Shown one piece after another: positions 55,961-64,000 of a stretch of 64,000 nt of DNA. The translations under genes were made by a program, and so were the position numbers. Source of the DNA: Closterium sp. Naga37s-1. Taxonomy: Eukaryota; Streptophyta; Zygnematophyceae; Desmidiales; Closteriaceae. The notes under the pieces are model-generated. The model saw only the letters and a list, made by a program, of their open reading frames with translations. It did not search any database and was not told the origin of the DNA. Where the stretch lies: positions 1,577,001 to 1,641,000 of the forward strand of contig CANJKZ010000922.1 in NCBI GenBank assembly GCA_947471745.1. Reading direction: 5' to 3'. Numbering within the stretch: the first letter of the stretch is position 1; each line of letters begins with the position of its first letter.

Positions 55961-57042
55961 CAGCACCACCCCCAGCAGCACCAGAGTCGACAGCAACCTC
56001 GACACGCACAGCCAAGGGGAGAGGGTCTACCTGAGACACACCTGAGGGAGCATGACCCTGAGGGGGGAGGGGGTCTACCGGAGGGGGACCTGGTGCGACG
56101 AAGAGCGGCGAGGGGGGGGAAAGGGGCAGTGCGGTAGGGGAAGAGACGGTAAAAGGGAACCGACTCGTCAAACATGACTTCCTGAGAGGGCAGGACACAG
56201 TGCGTGGTGGGGTGGTAAAACTGCCAGCCAGGCGCGTCAGGGGGAAAACCAAGGAGGACACAAGGAATGGCGCGGGAGGAGAGCTTGTCCGCGGAGGTAT
56301 CGCGGAAAAAGACACGAGAGCCCCAGACCCGGAACACTGACGCATCGCCAACCTCCCCCATCCAACGCACTGTAGGCGAGGTCTCCAGCGAGGAGACACA
56401 GGGCCAGAGGTTGACCTGATGCGCAGCGTACCGGACCGCAAACGACCACAGAAAATGGGGAGCAGCCGCATGGATCATGGAGGTACGAGCGACCTCCATG
56501 ACTAAGCCAATGCGGCGCTCAGCAACCCCATTCTGCTGCAGAGAGGCCAGAAGTGTGAACGACTGGCGAATGCCCTCCCCATGACAAAAGTCCCGCAAGA
56601 GGTCGGAGGCGAACTCACCACCTCTGGCAGAGTGCAGACGCAGGACAGGAAGATCCTCGCGGAACCGCTTGCGGAGCTGGAGACGCACAGCACGGATCCA
56701 AGGGATCAAAACATCAGGGACCTCCCCCTTGCTGCGCAAGGGGAAGACCGTGGTGTAACGCGAGTAGTCGTCAACAACCAGCAGAAAGTATCGCTCGCGA
56801 CCCTGTCCACGGACGTGGGCTGGGCCCCACACGTCCATGTGGAGAGTCTGCAGGGGAGCAGTCATCGGGGGAAACGAGGAGGAGTGAGGAGTGGCACGCT
56901 GCCGCCCCTCGACACAGGGAAGGCAGGGAGGGGCAGGCGAGGGCGGGAGGGGAGTCAGAGACTTGGGAAGACCAGAGACAAGGAGGCGGGAGTGCATGCC
57001 ACGGAGGCGTGGCAGGGAGGGGTGACCAAGGCGTGGTGCCAA
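55957..57042 (-). pseudogene. Element K integrase (catalytic Asp lost)
   Basis: A 361-residue minus-strand frame begins in the GAG-pre-integrase region (LGHPSLPRLRGMHSRLL, CLPCVEGRQ), then LHMDVWGPAHV (first Asp), LRLHSARGGEFASD and QQNGVAERRIGLVM (Glu). The second catalytic Asp is Ala here (GAC to GCC near 56630), so strand transfer would be abolished. Integrase C-terminal motifs WGSRVFFRD and FYHPTTH follow, ending by frameshift in the Pro-rich segment. Confidence 0.87.
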
Positions 57043-57060
57043 AGAAGGGGGCTGGTACCT

Positions 57061-57646
57061 GCCCTGACGCAGACACCTGACCAGTCGCAGCTACCCGAGG
57101 AGGCTCGGTAGTCAGTGTGTACAGACTCGACCCAGGCCGACAGGTGAACGTGGCCAGGTGACGGCCTGTCCGTGTACACGTGCAGATTGACACACGCTGA
57201 CCCCCAGGAGTGTTGGTAGTGACCATCGCATCCTGGAGGGCAGCGGTACTCACCAAGTTTTTAGAGAACGAGGGGAGGTGAAGACCTTAGAGTGAGCCGG
57301 ACGTAACCGGCGGACACGGGAGAACAGTGGAGGAACGGGCAAGAACTGGGCCCCTTGAGGGGTCATCCAGTCTGACTGCAACAGGTGCAGGGAGTGATGT
57401 GACTGTGGTACTGTCGCGAAAGAAACAAGGGGAAGCACCTGAGTCAAGCGTGAAGGTGTGCAAGGCCTCAGCAGGTGCAGTACCAGGGAGAGCAAACTCA
57501 CTAGCACCAAGAGCAGCAGCCTCTATACCTGTGTCAGGCGGCACACACAGGTAACAATCACCCTCAGCACTAACAGTCAAAGCATACATGGCAGCAAGGA
57601 TAGCGTCATAGTCAAGAGCAAAGATGTCCACACCCTGCCTAAGCAA
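57061..57646 (-). pseudogene. Element K protease region
   Basis: Minus-strand frame 57287-57646 contains LLRQGVDIFALDYDAILAAM, then the active site TLDSGASPCFFRDSTTV with catalytic Asp at about 57450. It ends near 57288, where the usual PSGSLSGLHLPS stretch is disrupted. The remaining segment (SICTCTRTGRHLATFT) continues in frame 56771-57256. The active site itself looks intact. Confidence 0.8.
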
Positions 57647-57648
57647 CT

Positions 57649-58765
57649 CTAGCCAGCGGGGGAGCTCAGCCGCGTCGGGAAACTCTGCGTGCCAGGCGTC
57701 GTCAAGACGGGAGAAGAAGCCGTACTCTGTATGACCAACCTTCCCTCATGTCTGACCAGCATGGTCACCTGTGCGAATGACGTACTAGCATCGAACACTA
57801 CCCCCAGACGCCCCACACTGAGCAAACCACTCACAAAGCTCCTGGGGCGTAAGGGTTTCGCGCGGACGTTGCTGATGCTGCCTCTGGCCACCGCCAGAAC
57901 CTCCCCTCTGTCCGGTTCCACCCCGACCGCCACCACTGCCGCCGCCACCACTCCCACTGCCGCCACCACTGCCGCCGCCACCACTCCCACTGCCGCCACC
58001 ACCGCCGCCACCAACGCCTCCACTCCCACCACCACTCCCTCCGCCACCACCGCCACCTCCACCGCCTCCACTACCTCCACCACCGCCTCCACCGCTGCCA
58101 CCCCCACCACCCTTGCCTCCCTTGCCCTTGCCGCTGCAGCGCCTCCCACTAGGATTAGACGCAGCCCCTACCTCCACAGCACGAAGGAAGTCAACAGCAG
58201 CAGCAGAAGCTAAAGAGGGGGCAAGGGGGGAGGGGGAACACCCCTCAAAGAAGGGAGTGCGAGGAGTGCCACGAGCAGCACCTACAGCGACTATGCTAGC
58301 CTCAGGTGCAAGGAGGTGCTTCTCGAGCAGGTCGACAGTGAGGTCCATGGGGTCAATGGCGAGAAAGAGGTCCCTGACTGCGCTAAGAGAGTCAGGGAGG
58401 CGGGTGACGATGAAGTAGAGAGTGATGTACATGGGGGGAGGGTTCTTGTCTAGAAACTTGGTGGGAAGCGCGGCGCGGTAGCGAATGTCGCTAGTGCAAA
58501 GGTGGGTGATGAGGTCATTGACTGTGGCAAAGGCGGACAGCTCGGGAAAAAGGTAGGGCAGTATAAGGCGGCCGAGAGCAGCAATGGCAGGGGAGGAGTA
58601 ACAAGCGACTATGGCGTCGTACAGGGCTTTAGCAGTCTTGTGCTGGCCAAAGTGAGCGCGTTCGGCTAACGGTAAGTGGTTGCGAACGGCTAGGCGAGCA
58701 GCAGCGTCACGGGTAAGCCACTGTGAGCGAGTCGCACTGTCAGCTATGTCGGGAGGGGCGAGAGA
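57649..58765 (-). pseudogene. Element K gag (N-terminus missing)
   Basis: Frame 57785-58432 holds MYITLYFIVTRLPDSLSA, TPFFEGCSPSPLAPSLAS, a long Gly-rich tract (about 57930-58130) and PQELCEWFAQCG. The zinc finger that should follow carries TGA in place of the Cys in its second half (near 57757). Upstream, 58440-58765 reads ADSATRSQWLTRDAAARLAV and HFGQHKTAKALYDA in other frames. The first part of gag is missing because similarity stops at about 58766. Confidence 0.8.
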
Positions 58766-59771
58766 TGTTCTAGTCTAGAGTCCACTTAGGGGTCGCGGAT
58801 GCCCTTGAAACCGCCTAAACAGAATCTGATGACTTCGAACCGCCTCTGTTCAAAACGCTGTCACGATCAGCTCCGATAATATAAGAGGCTGAAACTTGAA
58901 GTAAATTTAGCTTCAGGTGTCTTCTTTCCAACGGTGTAATCCTTGCTTTCATCTGAGGTGTATGCGCTACGCAGTGAACAAAAACGTAAGCTTGGCTGAA
59001 AAACGTGTAATTTCATTGATGCAAGGAAGAGGTAAGTACAACATTGCCTAGGGGACTCTTAAGGGGTTGGGACCATTCTGGGAACTCAGAGAAGGTTGAG
59101 TCCTAGGGGATAAAGGCTAGAGAAGGATGGGAAACGTCCTAGCTAGGTCAGCAAAGCCAACCACACTTGGATGTTCAGAGCTGTACTCAAGGCTACCAAT
59201 AATGAGTCAAGCCAACCATGAGTCAGCTTGTCTTCCCACTTGCACCCTCTTGCAAGCTGCTTCCAGGAAGACCACACTTCTCAAAAGGAGGGTGGCAGAG
59301 TCCCACTTGACCACCTGTACTTCTTGTCTCATTCTCTGTCCCTGCACCATTGGCATGACAACAATGAAAGGGTGGCAAGGGAAATGCTGCCAACAGTGCA
59401 CCATGACTACGGAATAGTAACTTTCGACAGCTGTCACGTGTTGCTCCGATGCTGGGTTGTCCTGGAACTCAGTGACCATCTGCACAACACGGCAAAGCAC
59501 TGCCACACCGATTTTCAGACCAATCAGAGCTTGGTAGATGAGTCAGCAGCCGAAATGGTGAACTCGGGTGTTACCAAAAAGAGTAACACACACTTCCGGG
59601 ATGCCATAAGTCATGAAAGTAAAAAACGTTGCCATGCCTTGTAAACTGCTTCAAAAATTCTGAAACTTTGAGGGTCTGAAGAAAACATGTTGAAGCACCT
59701 CCCCACAAAATTCCAGAAGCTGAGCAGGCTTGTAGGCTGAATGGGAGTGCGATGACCGTGCCACTGTAGTG
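58766..59771 (+). other. Unrecognised 1-kb segment inside element K
   Basis: About 1 kb of moderate GC with no similarity to any other part of the window replaces the gag start and part of the leader of element K. Short frames exist on both strands (59127-59417 plus, 59228-59644 plus with SQKEGGRVPLDHLYFLSHSL, 59207-59506 minus), none with a domain I recognise. I see no terminal repeats or target duplication at its ends. It may be host sequence, another transposon type or filler DNA. Confidence 0.5.
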
Positions 59772-59960
59772 CTTTGGCACAACAGCCGAGGCTAGGGGCG
59801 ACGGGTGACAGGGGTCGCGAGGGGCCGTGGGGCATAGGCTAGGGGCGACGCCAAGGGGCGACGGGCCTATGGGCGTCGGGCCGGGCTAGGGGTGGTGACG
59901 GGCGCGAGGCTACATGTCGGGGCCTAGGCTAGCAGGGCAGCAGGTGGTGGGCCCAAAAAA
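59772..59960 (-). repeat. Minisatellite leader remnant of element K
   Basis: GGGGCGACGGG, GGCTAGGGGCGACG and GGCCTAGGCTAGC units lie next to the primer-binding site, in the position of the leader arrays of the other elements. Only about 190 bp remain. Confidence 0.7.
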
Positions 59961-59962
59961 AC

Positions 59963-59992
59963 GGTCCAAGGAAGGGACCTGCTCTGAAACCA
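59963..59992 (-). promoter_or_regulatory. Primer-binding site and hairpin of element K
   Basis: On the minus strand TGGTTTCAGAGC (59992-59981) is one substitution from the initiator Met site. GGTCC (59963-59967) and GGACC (59975-59979) pair around a 7-nt loop. Compared with GTTCC/GGAAC in C and E, both arms changed so that pairing is kept. Confidence 0.72.
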
Positions 59993-60079
59993 TGTCAGAA
60001 AGAACGAACGAGAATGAATGAACTAGCAAAGAGTTGGGTACAAGTACTAACCCTAATTGGGTTGTGCCCCTTATGGGTT
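59993..60079 (-). repeat. Partial 5' LTR of element K
   Basis: Read on the plus strand it begins TGTCAGAAAGAACG and continues to CCCTTATGGG, matching the 3' half of an F-like LTR on the minus strand. It is cut at about 60079 by the LTR of element G. Together with 52632-52717 it covers most of one LTR. Confidence 0.8.
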
Positions 60080-60210
60080 TTTCAAAAAAAATATGCTTAC
60101 ATTGTTCTAGGCTGTAGTGGGTTCATCGTTAGGGGGTACAACATTTCTCTCGACATTGTACTTGTACTCCCCCCTTTACCTAATGCCACAACTCATTCTC
60201 GATTCTAACA
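60080..60210 (+). repeat. 5' LTR of element G
   Basis: About 131 bp: starts near TTTCAAAAAAAATATGC (a degraded TGTCAAAA) and ends GATTCTAACA. It matches the partial LTR at 22951. The 5' boundary is approximate because the terminal TG is mutated. Confidence 0.8.
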
Positions 60211-60223
60211 TGGTATTAAGAGC
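60211..60223 (+). promoter_or_regulatory. Primer-binding site of element G
   Basis: TGGTATTAAGAGC directly follows the LTR; compared with TGGTATCAGAGC it has a C-to-T change and one extra A. The post-site hairpin of the other elements is not evident here. Confidence 0.7.
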
Positions 60224-60289
60224 AGTTAGGTCCTTCAGTTTTTTTTTTAAGAACGTAGGGTTACCACTGCCCCTTCCGCTGCCTGTCGC

Positions 60290-61690
60290 GCACCCCTAGG
60301 CCCGTCGCCAAACGCACCTAGGCCCCGCGGCCCCCTTCGTTTCTGGCCCCGCGGCCCCGTCATTCTCGGCCCCGTCGCACCTAGGCCCTGCGGCCCCTTC
60401 GTTTCTGGCCCCGCGGCCCCGTCGTTCCCGGCCCCGTCGCACCTAGGCCCCGCGGCCCCGTCGTTCCCAGCCCCTCGGCCCCGTCGGCCCCTAGACCCTC
60501 TCGCCCACGGCCCGTCTCCTCAGCCCCGTCGACCTCAAGGCCCCTAGGCCCCGTCGACCTAGGCCCCCGGCCCCTCCCCCCCCAGCGATCCTGTCGACCT
60601 AGGCCCCCCCGGCCCCGTCGCCCCTGGCCCCGTCGACCTAGGCCCCCTGGCCCCCGCGATCCCGTCGACCTAGGCCCCCGGCCCCCTGCGACCCCGTCGA
60701 CCTATGCCCCTGGCCCCCGTCGACCTAGGCCCCCAGCCCCGTCGCCCTCGGCCCCCACGAACCCGTCAACCTAGGCCCCCCGGCCCCGTCGACCTAGGCC
60801 CCCCGGCCCCCGCGACCCAGTCGACCTAGGCCCCCGGCCCCCCGCGACCCCGTCGATCTAGGCTCCCCCCCGGCCCCTCGGCCCTGTCGCCCTTGGACTC
60901 TCGGCCCCTAGCCTCGGCCCCTCGCCCCCCCCTCCCCTTTCGTGCTTGGCCCCTCGGCCCCCAAGCCCCTCGGCCCCTCGGCCCCCAGGTCCCTCGGCCC
61001 CTCGGCCCCCACCCTTCGTGTTTGGCCCCTCGGCCCCTAGGCCCCTAGCCTCGGCCCCTCGGCCCCCCCCTTCGTGTTTGGGCCCTTGGCCCCCAGGCCC
61101 CCAGGCCCCTAGCCTCGGCCCCTCGCCCCCCCCCCCCCCCCCCCCCCTTCGTGTTTGGCCCCTTGGCCCCCAGGACCCTCGGCCCCTAGCCTCGGCCCCT
61201 CGGCCCCCACCCTTCGTGTTTGGCCCCTCGCCCCCTAGGCCCCTCGGCCCCTAGGCCCCTAGCCTCGGCCCCTCGCCCCCCCCCCCTTCGTGTTTGGCCC
61301 CTTGGCCCCCAGGCCCCTCGGCCCCTAGCCTCGGCCCCTCGGCCCCCACCCTTCGTGTTTGGCCCCTCGGCCCCCAAGCCCCTCGGCCCCTAGCCTCGGC
61401 CCCTCGGCCCCCACCCCTCGTGTTTGGCCCCTCGGCCCCTAGGCCCCTCGGCCCCTAGGCCCCTCGGCCCCCACCCTTCGTGTTTGGCCCCTCGGCCCCT
61501 AGGCCCCTCGGCCCCTCTGCCCCTCGGCCCCTTGGCCCCTAGGCCCCAGGCCCCTCGGCCCCTTGGTCCCTCGGCCCCTCGCCCCCCTGGCCCCTCGGCC
61601 CCTCGGCCCCTCGGCCCCTGGCCCCTAGGCCGCCGGCACCTCAGCCCCTTGGCCCCCAGGCCCCTCGGCCCCTCGGCCCCTACTGCTACT
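60290..61690 (+). repeat. Minisatellite leader of element G
   Basis: This is the longest leader in the window. From 60290 to about 60900 are units around CCCCGTCGACCTAGGCCCCC. From about 60950 to 61670 are 10-20 bp units of GGCCCCTCGGCCCCTAGGCC with interspersed CACCCTTCGTGTTTGGCCCC. It shares CGACC(C)TAGGCCC cores with the A1 leader. A CTGCTACTGCTACTGC stretch (61690-61740) leads to gag. Confidence 0.88.
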
Positions 61691-61759
61691 CTTCCTACTG
61701 CTGCTACTGCTACTGCTACTGCTACTGCTGCCACTGCTGCTCCTCCGTACTGTGCCCCG

Positions 61760-62161
61760 ATGGCTTCGCTTCGAGTTCTAGCGTTTGATCATGAGGGCAG
61801 ACCACTTCAGTTTGACACATGGCTTGATGATCTGCAGCTGTACCTACTGAGCGATATTAAGGGCAGTGTTTCACTGTTTGACCACATGTCCGGTGCTGCT
61901 ACTGCCCCTCCCGCCACAGCTGACAGTGCGACTTGCTCACAGTGGCTTTCTTGCGACGCTACTGCCCGCTTAGCCATTTGCAACCACCTGCCATTAGCCG
62001 AATGCGCTCACTTCGGACAGCACAGGACCGCACAGGCACTATACGACGCTGTAGTCGCTCGCTACTCCTCCCCTGCCACTGCTGCTCTAGGTCGCCTGCT
62101 TCTGCCCTACCTGTTCCGCCTTTGCCACAGTCGAGGACCTGGTTTCCCACCTTCACGCTAG
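61760..62161 (+). pseudogene. Element G gag N-terminus
   Basis: ATG 61760 gives MASLRVLAFDHEGRPLQFDT, then WLDDLQLYLLSDIKG, HLPLAECAHFGQHRTAQALY and RYSSPATAALGRLLLPYLF. The frame extends upstream to 61424 only through the minisatellite; this ATG matches the start in C, D, E and F. A deletion of about 10 bp at about 62112, in the LFPDLAAFATV motif, shifts the frame, which ends at TAG 62159-62161. Confidence 0.85.
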
Positions 62162-62840
62162 CGACGCTCGCTACCGCGCTGCCGCCCCCGCTGAGTTCCT
62201 TGACAGGAACCAGCCCCCGATGTTCATCACCCTCTACTTCATAGTCACTCCCCTCCCTGACTCTCTTCGCTGTGTCAGGGACCACTTTCTCTCTTTCACC
62301 CCACCTCTGTCACTGTTGACCTCCTCGAGCAGCATCTCCTCGCCGCTGAGACTAGTGCGGTTGCTGTAGGTGCTGCTCGTGGCACTCCGTGCCAGCACTT
62401 CTTTGAGGGGTGCTCCCCCTCCCCCCTTGCCCCCTCCTATGCCTCTGCTGCTGCTGCAGATGTCTCTGTTGCTGAAGACGTCGGGGCTGCTTCTACTAGT
62501 ACGAAGCGCCGCAGCAGCAAGGGCAAGGGTGGTAGGGGTGGTGGAGGTGGTAGCGGTGGTGGAGGAGGTGGCAGTGGGAGTGGTGGTGGGGGCAGCAGTG
62601 GGGGTGGTGGCGGCGGTGGGACTGGTGGAGGGAGTGGGGGTTCTTGTGGCGCCGGTGGAGGCAGCGGTGGGAGTGGCGGAAGTGGCGGCGGTGGGACTGG
62701 TGGCGGTGGGACTAGCGCTTGGCGTGTTGGTTGGAGGTGGCCAGCGTCAGCAGCAGCAGCGTCCCAGCGAGACCCAGTTGCCCCAGCAGCTTCGTGAGTG
62801 GTTTTTGCAGTGTGGGGCGTCTGGGGGTAGTGGTAACTGA
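62120..62840 (+). pseudogene. Element G gag C-terminal part
   Basis: After the frameshift, gag continues through FITLYFIVTPLPDSLRC, a Gly/Ser-rich tract (about 62515-62725) and PQQLREWFLQCGASGGS, ending at TGA 62838-62840 at the start of the zinc finger. The following sequence (YVIRTGDRAGQTCGRLHTQH) is readable past the stop, so the zinc finger was present. Confidence 0.8.
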
Positions 62841-63035
62841 CCATATGTCATTCGCACAGGTGACCGTGCTGGTCAGACTTGCGGGCGGCTCCACACTCAG
62901 CACCGCTGCTTCTCCCGCCTCGACGACGCTTGGCGTGCTGAGTTTGGTGATGACGCCGAGCTCCCTCGCTGGGCAGATCTGCTTAAGTCTAGGATTGCTA
63001 TCTTTGACCTAGACTTTGATGCTATTCTCTCTGCT

Positions 63036-63982
63036 ATGTATGCTTTGTCTGTTAGTGCTGGGGGTGACAGTTACCGGAGTGTGCCGCCTGACCCAGATAT
63101 AGCTGCTGCTGCTCTAGGTGCTAGTGAGTCTGGAACTCTCCCTGGTACTGCGCCTGCTCAGGCCTTGCACACCTTCACGTTGGACTCAGGCGCCTCGCGC
63201 TGTTACTTTCGTGACAGCACTACTCTCACTCCTCTCCCTGCACCTGTCCCAGTCCAACTGGCTGACCCCTCTGGGGGCCCGGTCGTGGCCCGTTCCTCTA
63301 CTGTCCTCCCGTGTCCGGCGCTTCCGCCTGGCTCACTGTCAGGTCTTCACCTCCCCTCGTTCTCTACGAACTTGGAGAGTACCGCTGCCCTCCAGGATGC
63401 GATGGTCACTACCACCACTCCTGGGGGTCAGCGTGTGTCGATCTGCATGTGCACACGGACGGGGCGTCACCTGGCCACGTTCACTCGTCGGCCAGGGTCG
63501 AGTCTGTACATACTCGCTACCGAGCCTTCTCAGGTAGCTGCGTCTGCTCAGGTGTCCACGTCAGGTCAGGTAGCTGCCTCTTGCTTGAGTCGCCTCTTGT
63601 CGCACCAGACTCTTCTGTGGCACCACCGCCTAGGTCACCCCTCCCTGCCACGCCTTCGTGGCATGCACTCCCGTCTTCTTGTCTCTGGTCTACCAAGGTC
63701 TCTGCCTTCCCTCCCGCCCTTGCCTGCCCCGCCCTGCCTTCCTTGCGTCGAGGGGTGGTAGCGCGCCGCTCCTCACTCCTCCTCGTTCCCCCCGACGACT
63801 GCTCCCCTGCAGACTCTCCACATGGACGTGTGGGGCCCAGCCCGCGTTAGTGGTCAGGGCCGCGAGCGCTACTTTGTGCTGGTAGTTGACGACTACACGT
63901 GGTACACCACGGTCTTCCCCTTGTGCGGCAAGGGTGAGGTCTATGATGTCTTGATCCCTTGGATCCGCACAGTCCGTCTCCA
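63036..63982 (+). pseudogene. Element G protease and integrase start
   Basis: Frame 63036-63761 contains YALSVSAGGDSYRSVPPD, the protease site TLDSGASRCYFRD (Asp near 63183), RPGSSLYILATE and HHRLGHPSLPRLRGMHSRLL with CLPCVEG. It ends at TAG 63759-63761 in place of CAG. The integrase core (HMDVWGPARVSGQGRERYF then VVDDYTWYTTVF) follows up to about 63982, where the sequence diverges. Confidence 0.85.
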
Positions 63983-64000
63983 GACGTGGATAGGAGCTCC

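Larger units (their letters stand above)
52632..60079 (-). mobile_element. Copia element K (-), with internal foreign segment
   Basis: This minus-strand copia element has a partial 3' LTR (52632-52717), polypurine hairpin, RNase H, RT, linker, integrase, protease, gag, then about 1 kb of unrelated DNA (58766-59771), followed by leader, primer-binding site and partial 5' LTR (59993-60079). Both LTRs are cut on their outer sides. Many stops and frameshifts and a replaced integrase catalytic residue show it is old. LTR sequence is closest to F; proteins are close to A/G. Confidence 0.88.
60080..64000 (+). mobile_element. Copia element G, 5' part, runs off window
   Basis: It has a 5' LTR, primer-binding site, a 1.4-kb minisatellite leader, gag, protease and integrase start. 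Similarity to sister integrases (for example 2600, 19320) ends at about 63983, where CGTCTCCAG is followed by unrelated ACGTGGATAGG, so another break lies just before the window end. The coding frame has a small deletion in gag, TGA at 62838 and TAG at 63759. Confidence 0.9.

Noticed and set aside
59228..59644. 138-residue plus-strand frame as a possible host gene
   Set aside because: It has no recognisable domain, an overlapping frame lies on the other strand, and no exon structure is evident. Kept only as part of the unassigned segment.

Overview
This 64-kb window is a mosaic of nested and broken LTR retrotransposons. I can support no ordinary host gene, rRNA, functional tRNA or CRISPR array in it. 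The organism is eukaryotic. The primer-binding sites are variants of TGGTATCAGAGC (initiator tRNA-Met, the usual choice of plant Ty1/copia elements). The elements encode copia order (gag-PR-IN-RT-RNase H) and are extremely GC-rich, and many of their stop codons look like CHG-context cytosine decay. A green-lineage genome, perhaps a streptophyte alga or early land plant, fits best; that is inference, not a species call.

Layout, left to right. (1) 1-5540: copia A1 (+), 5' truncated and without the gag N-terminus. (2) 5541-7998: Ty3/gypsy copy 1 (-). (3) 7999-10771: a second copia lineage, copia B copy 1 (+), starting exactly at a tRNA-complementary sequence. (4) 10772-12403 and 19279-23030: copia A3 (+), split by (5) element C, 12404-19278, with 132-bp LTRs and the target-site duplication (TSD) GATCC. 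(6) 23031-23481 and 31244-32778: gypsy copy 2 (-), split by (7) element D, 23482-31243, with 131-bp LTRs and TSD GACTT; D is the most complete gag-pol here. (8) 32779-35026: copia B copy 2 (+). (9) 35027-43263: element E (-), whose gag is split by (10) element H, 39949-41461, a 1.5-kb LTR element with no recognisable gag or pol, identical 144-bp LTRs and TSD TCCTC. (11) 43264-44800: gypsy copy 3 (-), including protease. (12) 44801-45311: an AT-rich unassigned stretch. (13) 45312-51908: element F (+), with identical 129-bp LTRs and TSD CCATG, but with the protease region replaced by an inverted piece of its own gag. (14) 51914-52631: a third copia lineage, J (-). (15) 52632-60079: element K (-), with about 1 kb of unrecognised DNA at 58766-59771. 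(16) 60080-64000: element G (+), running off the window.

A1, A3, C, D, E, F, G and K are one copia superfamily with a shared design. They have very short LTRs (about 129-132 bp), a small hairpin just after the primer-binding site, a long GC-rich minisatellite leader that differs between elements, and a UBN2-like gag followed by a Gly-rich tract and a noncanonical zinc finger (C-X13-C-X3-H-X4-C). PR and IN follow, then a low-complexity Gly/Ala/Glu linker, RT-RNase H, and a 3' UTR ending in a CCCCCA/TGGGGG hairpin at the 3' LTR.

Nothing here forms a host pathway. The genes are successive domains of retroelement polyproteins, and the nesting gives an order of events: gypsy first, then copia B inside it, duplication of that composite, then insertion of D. 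F and H, with identical LTRs, are the youngest.
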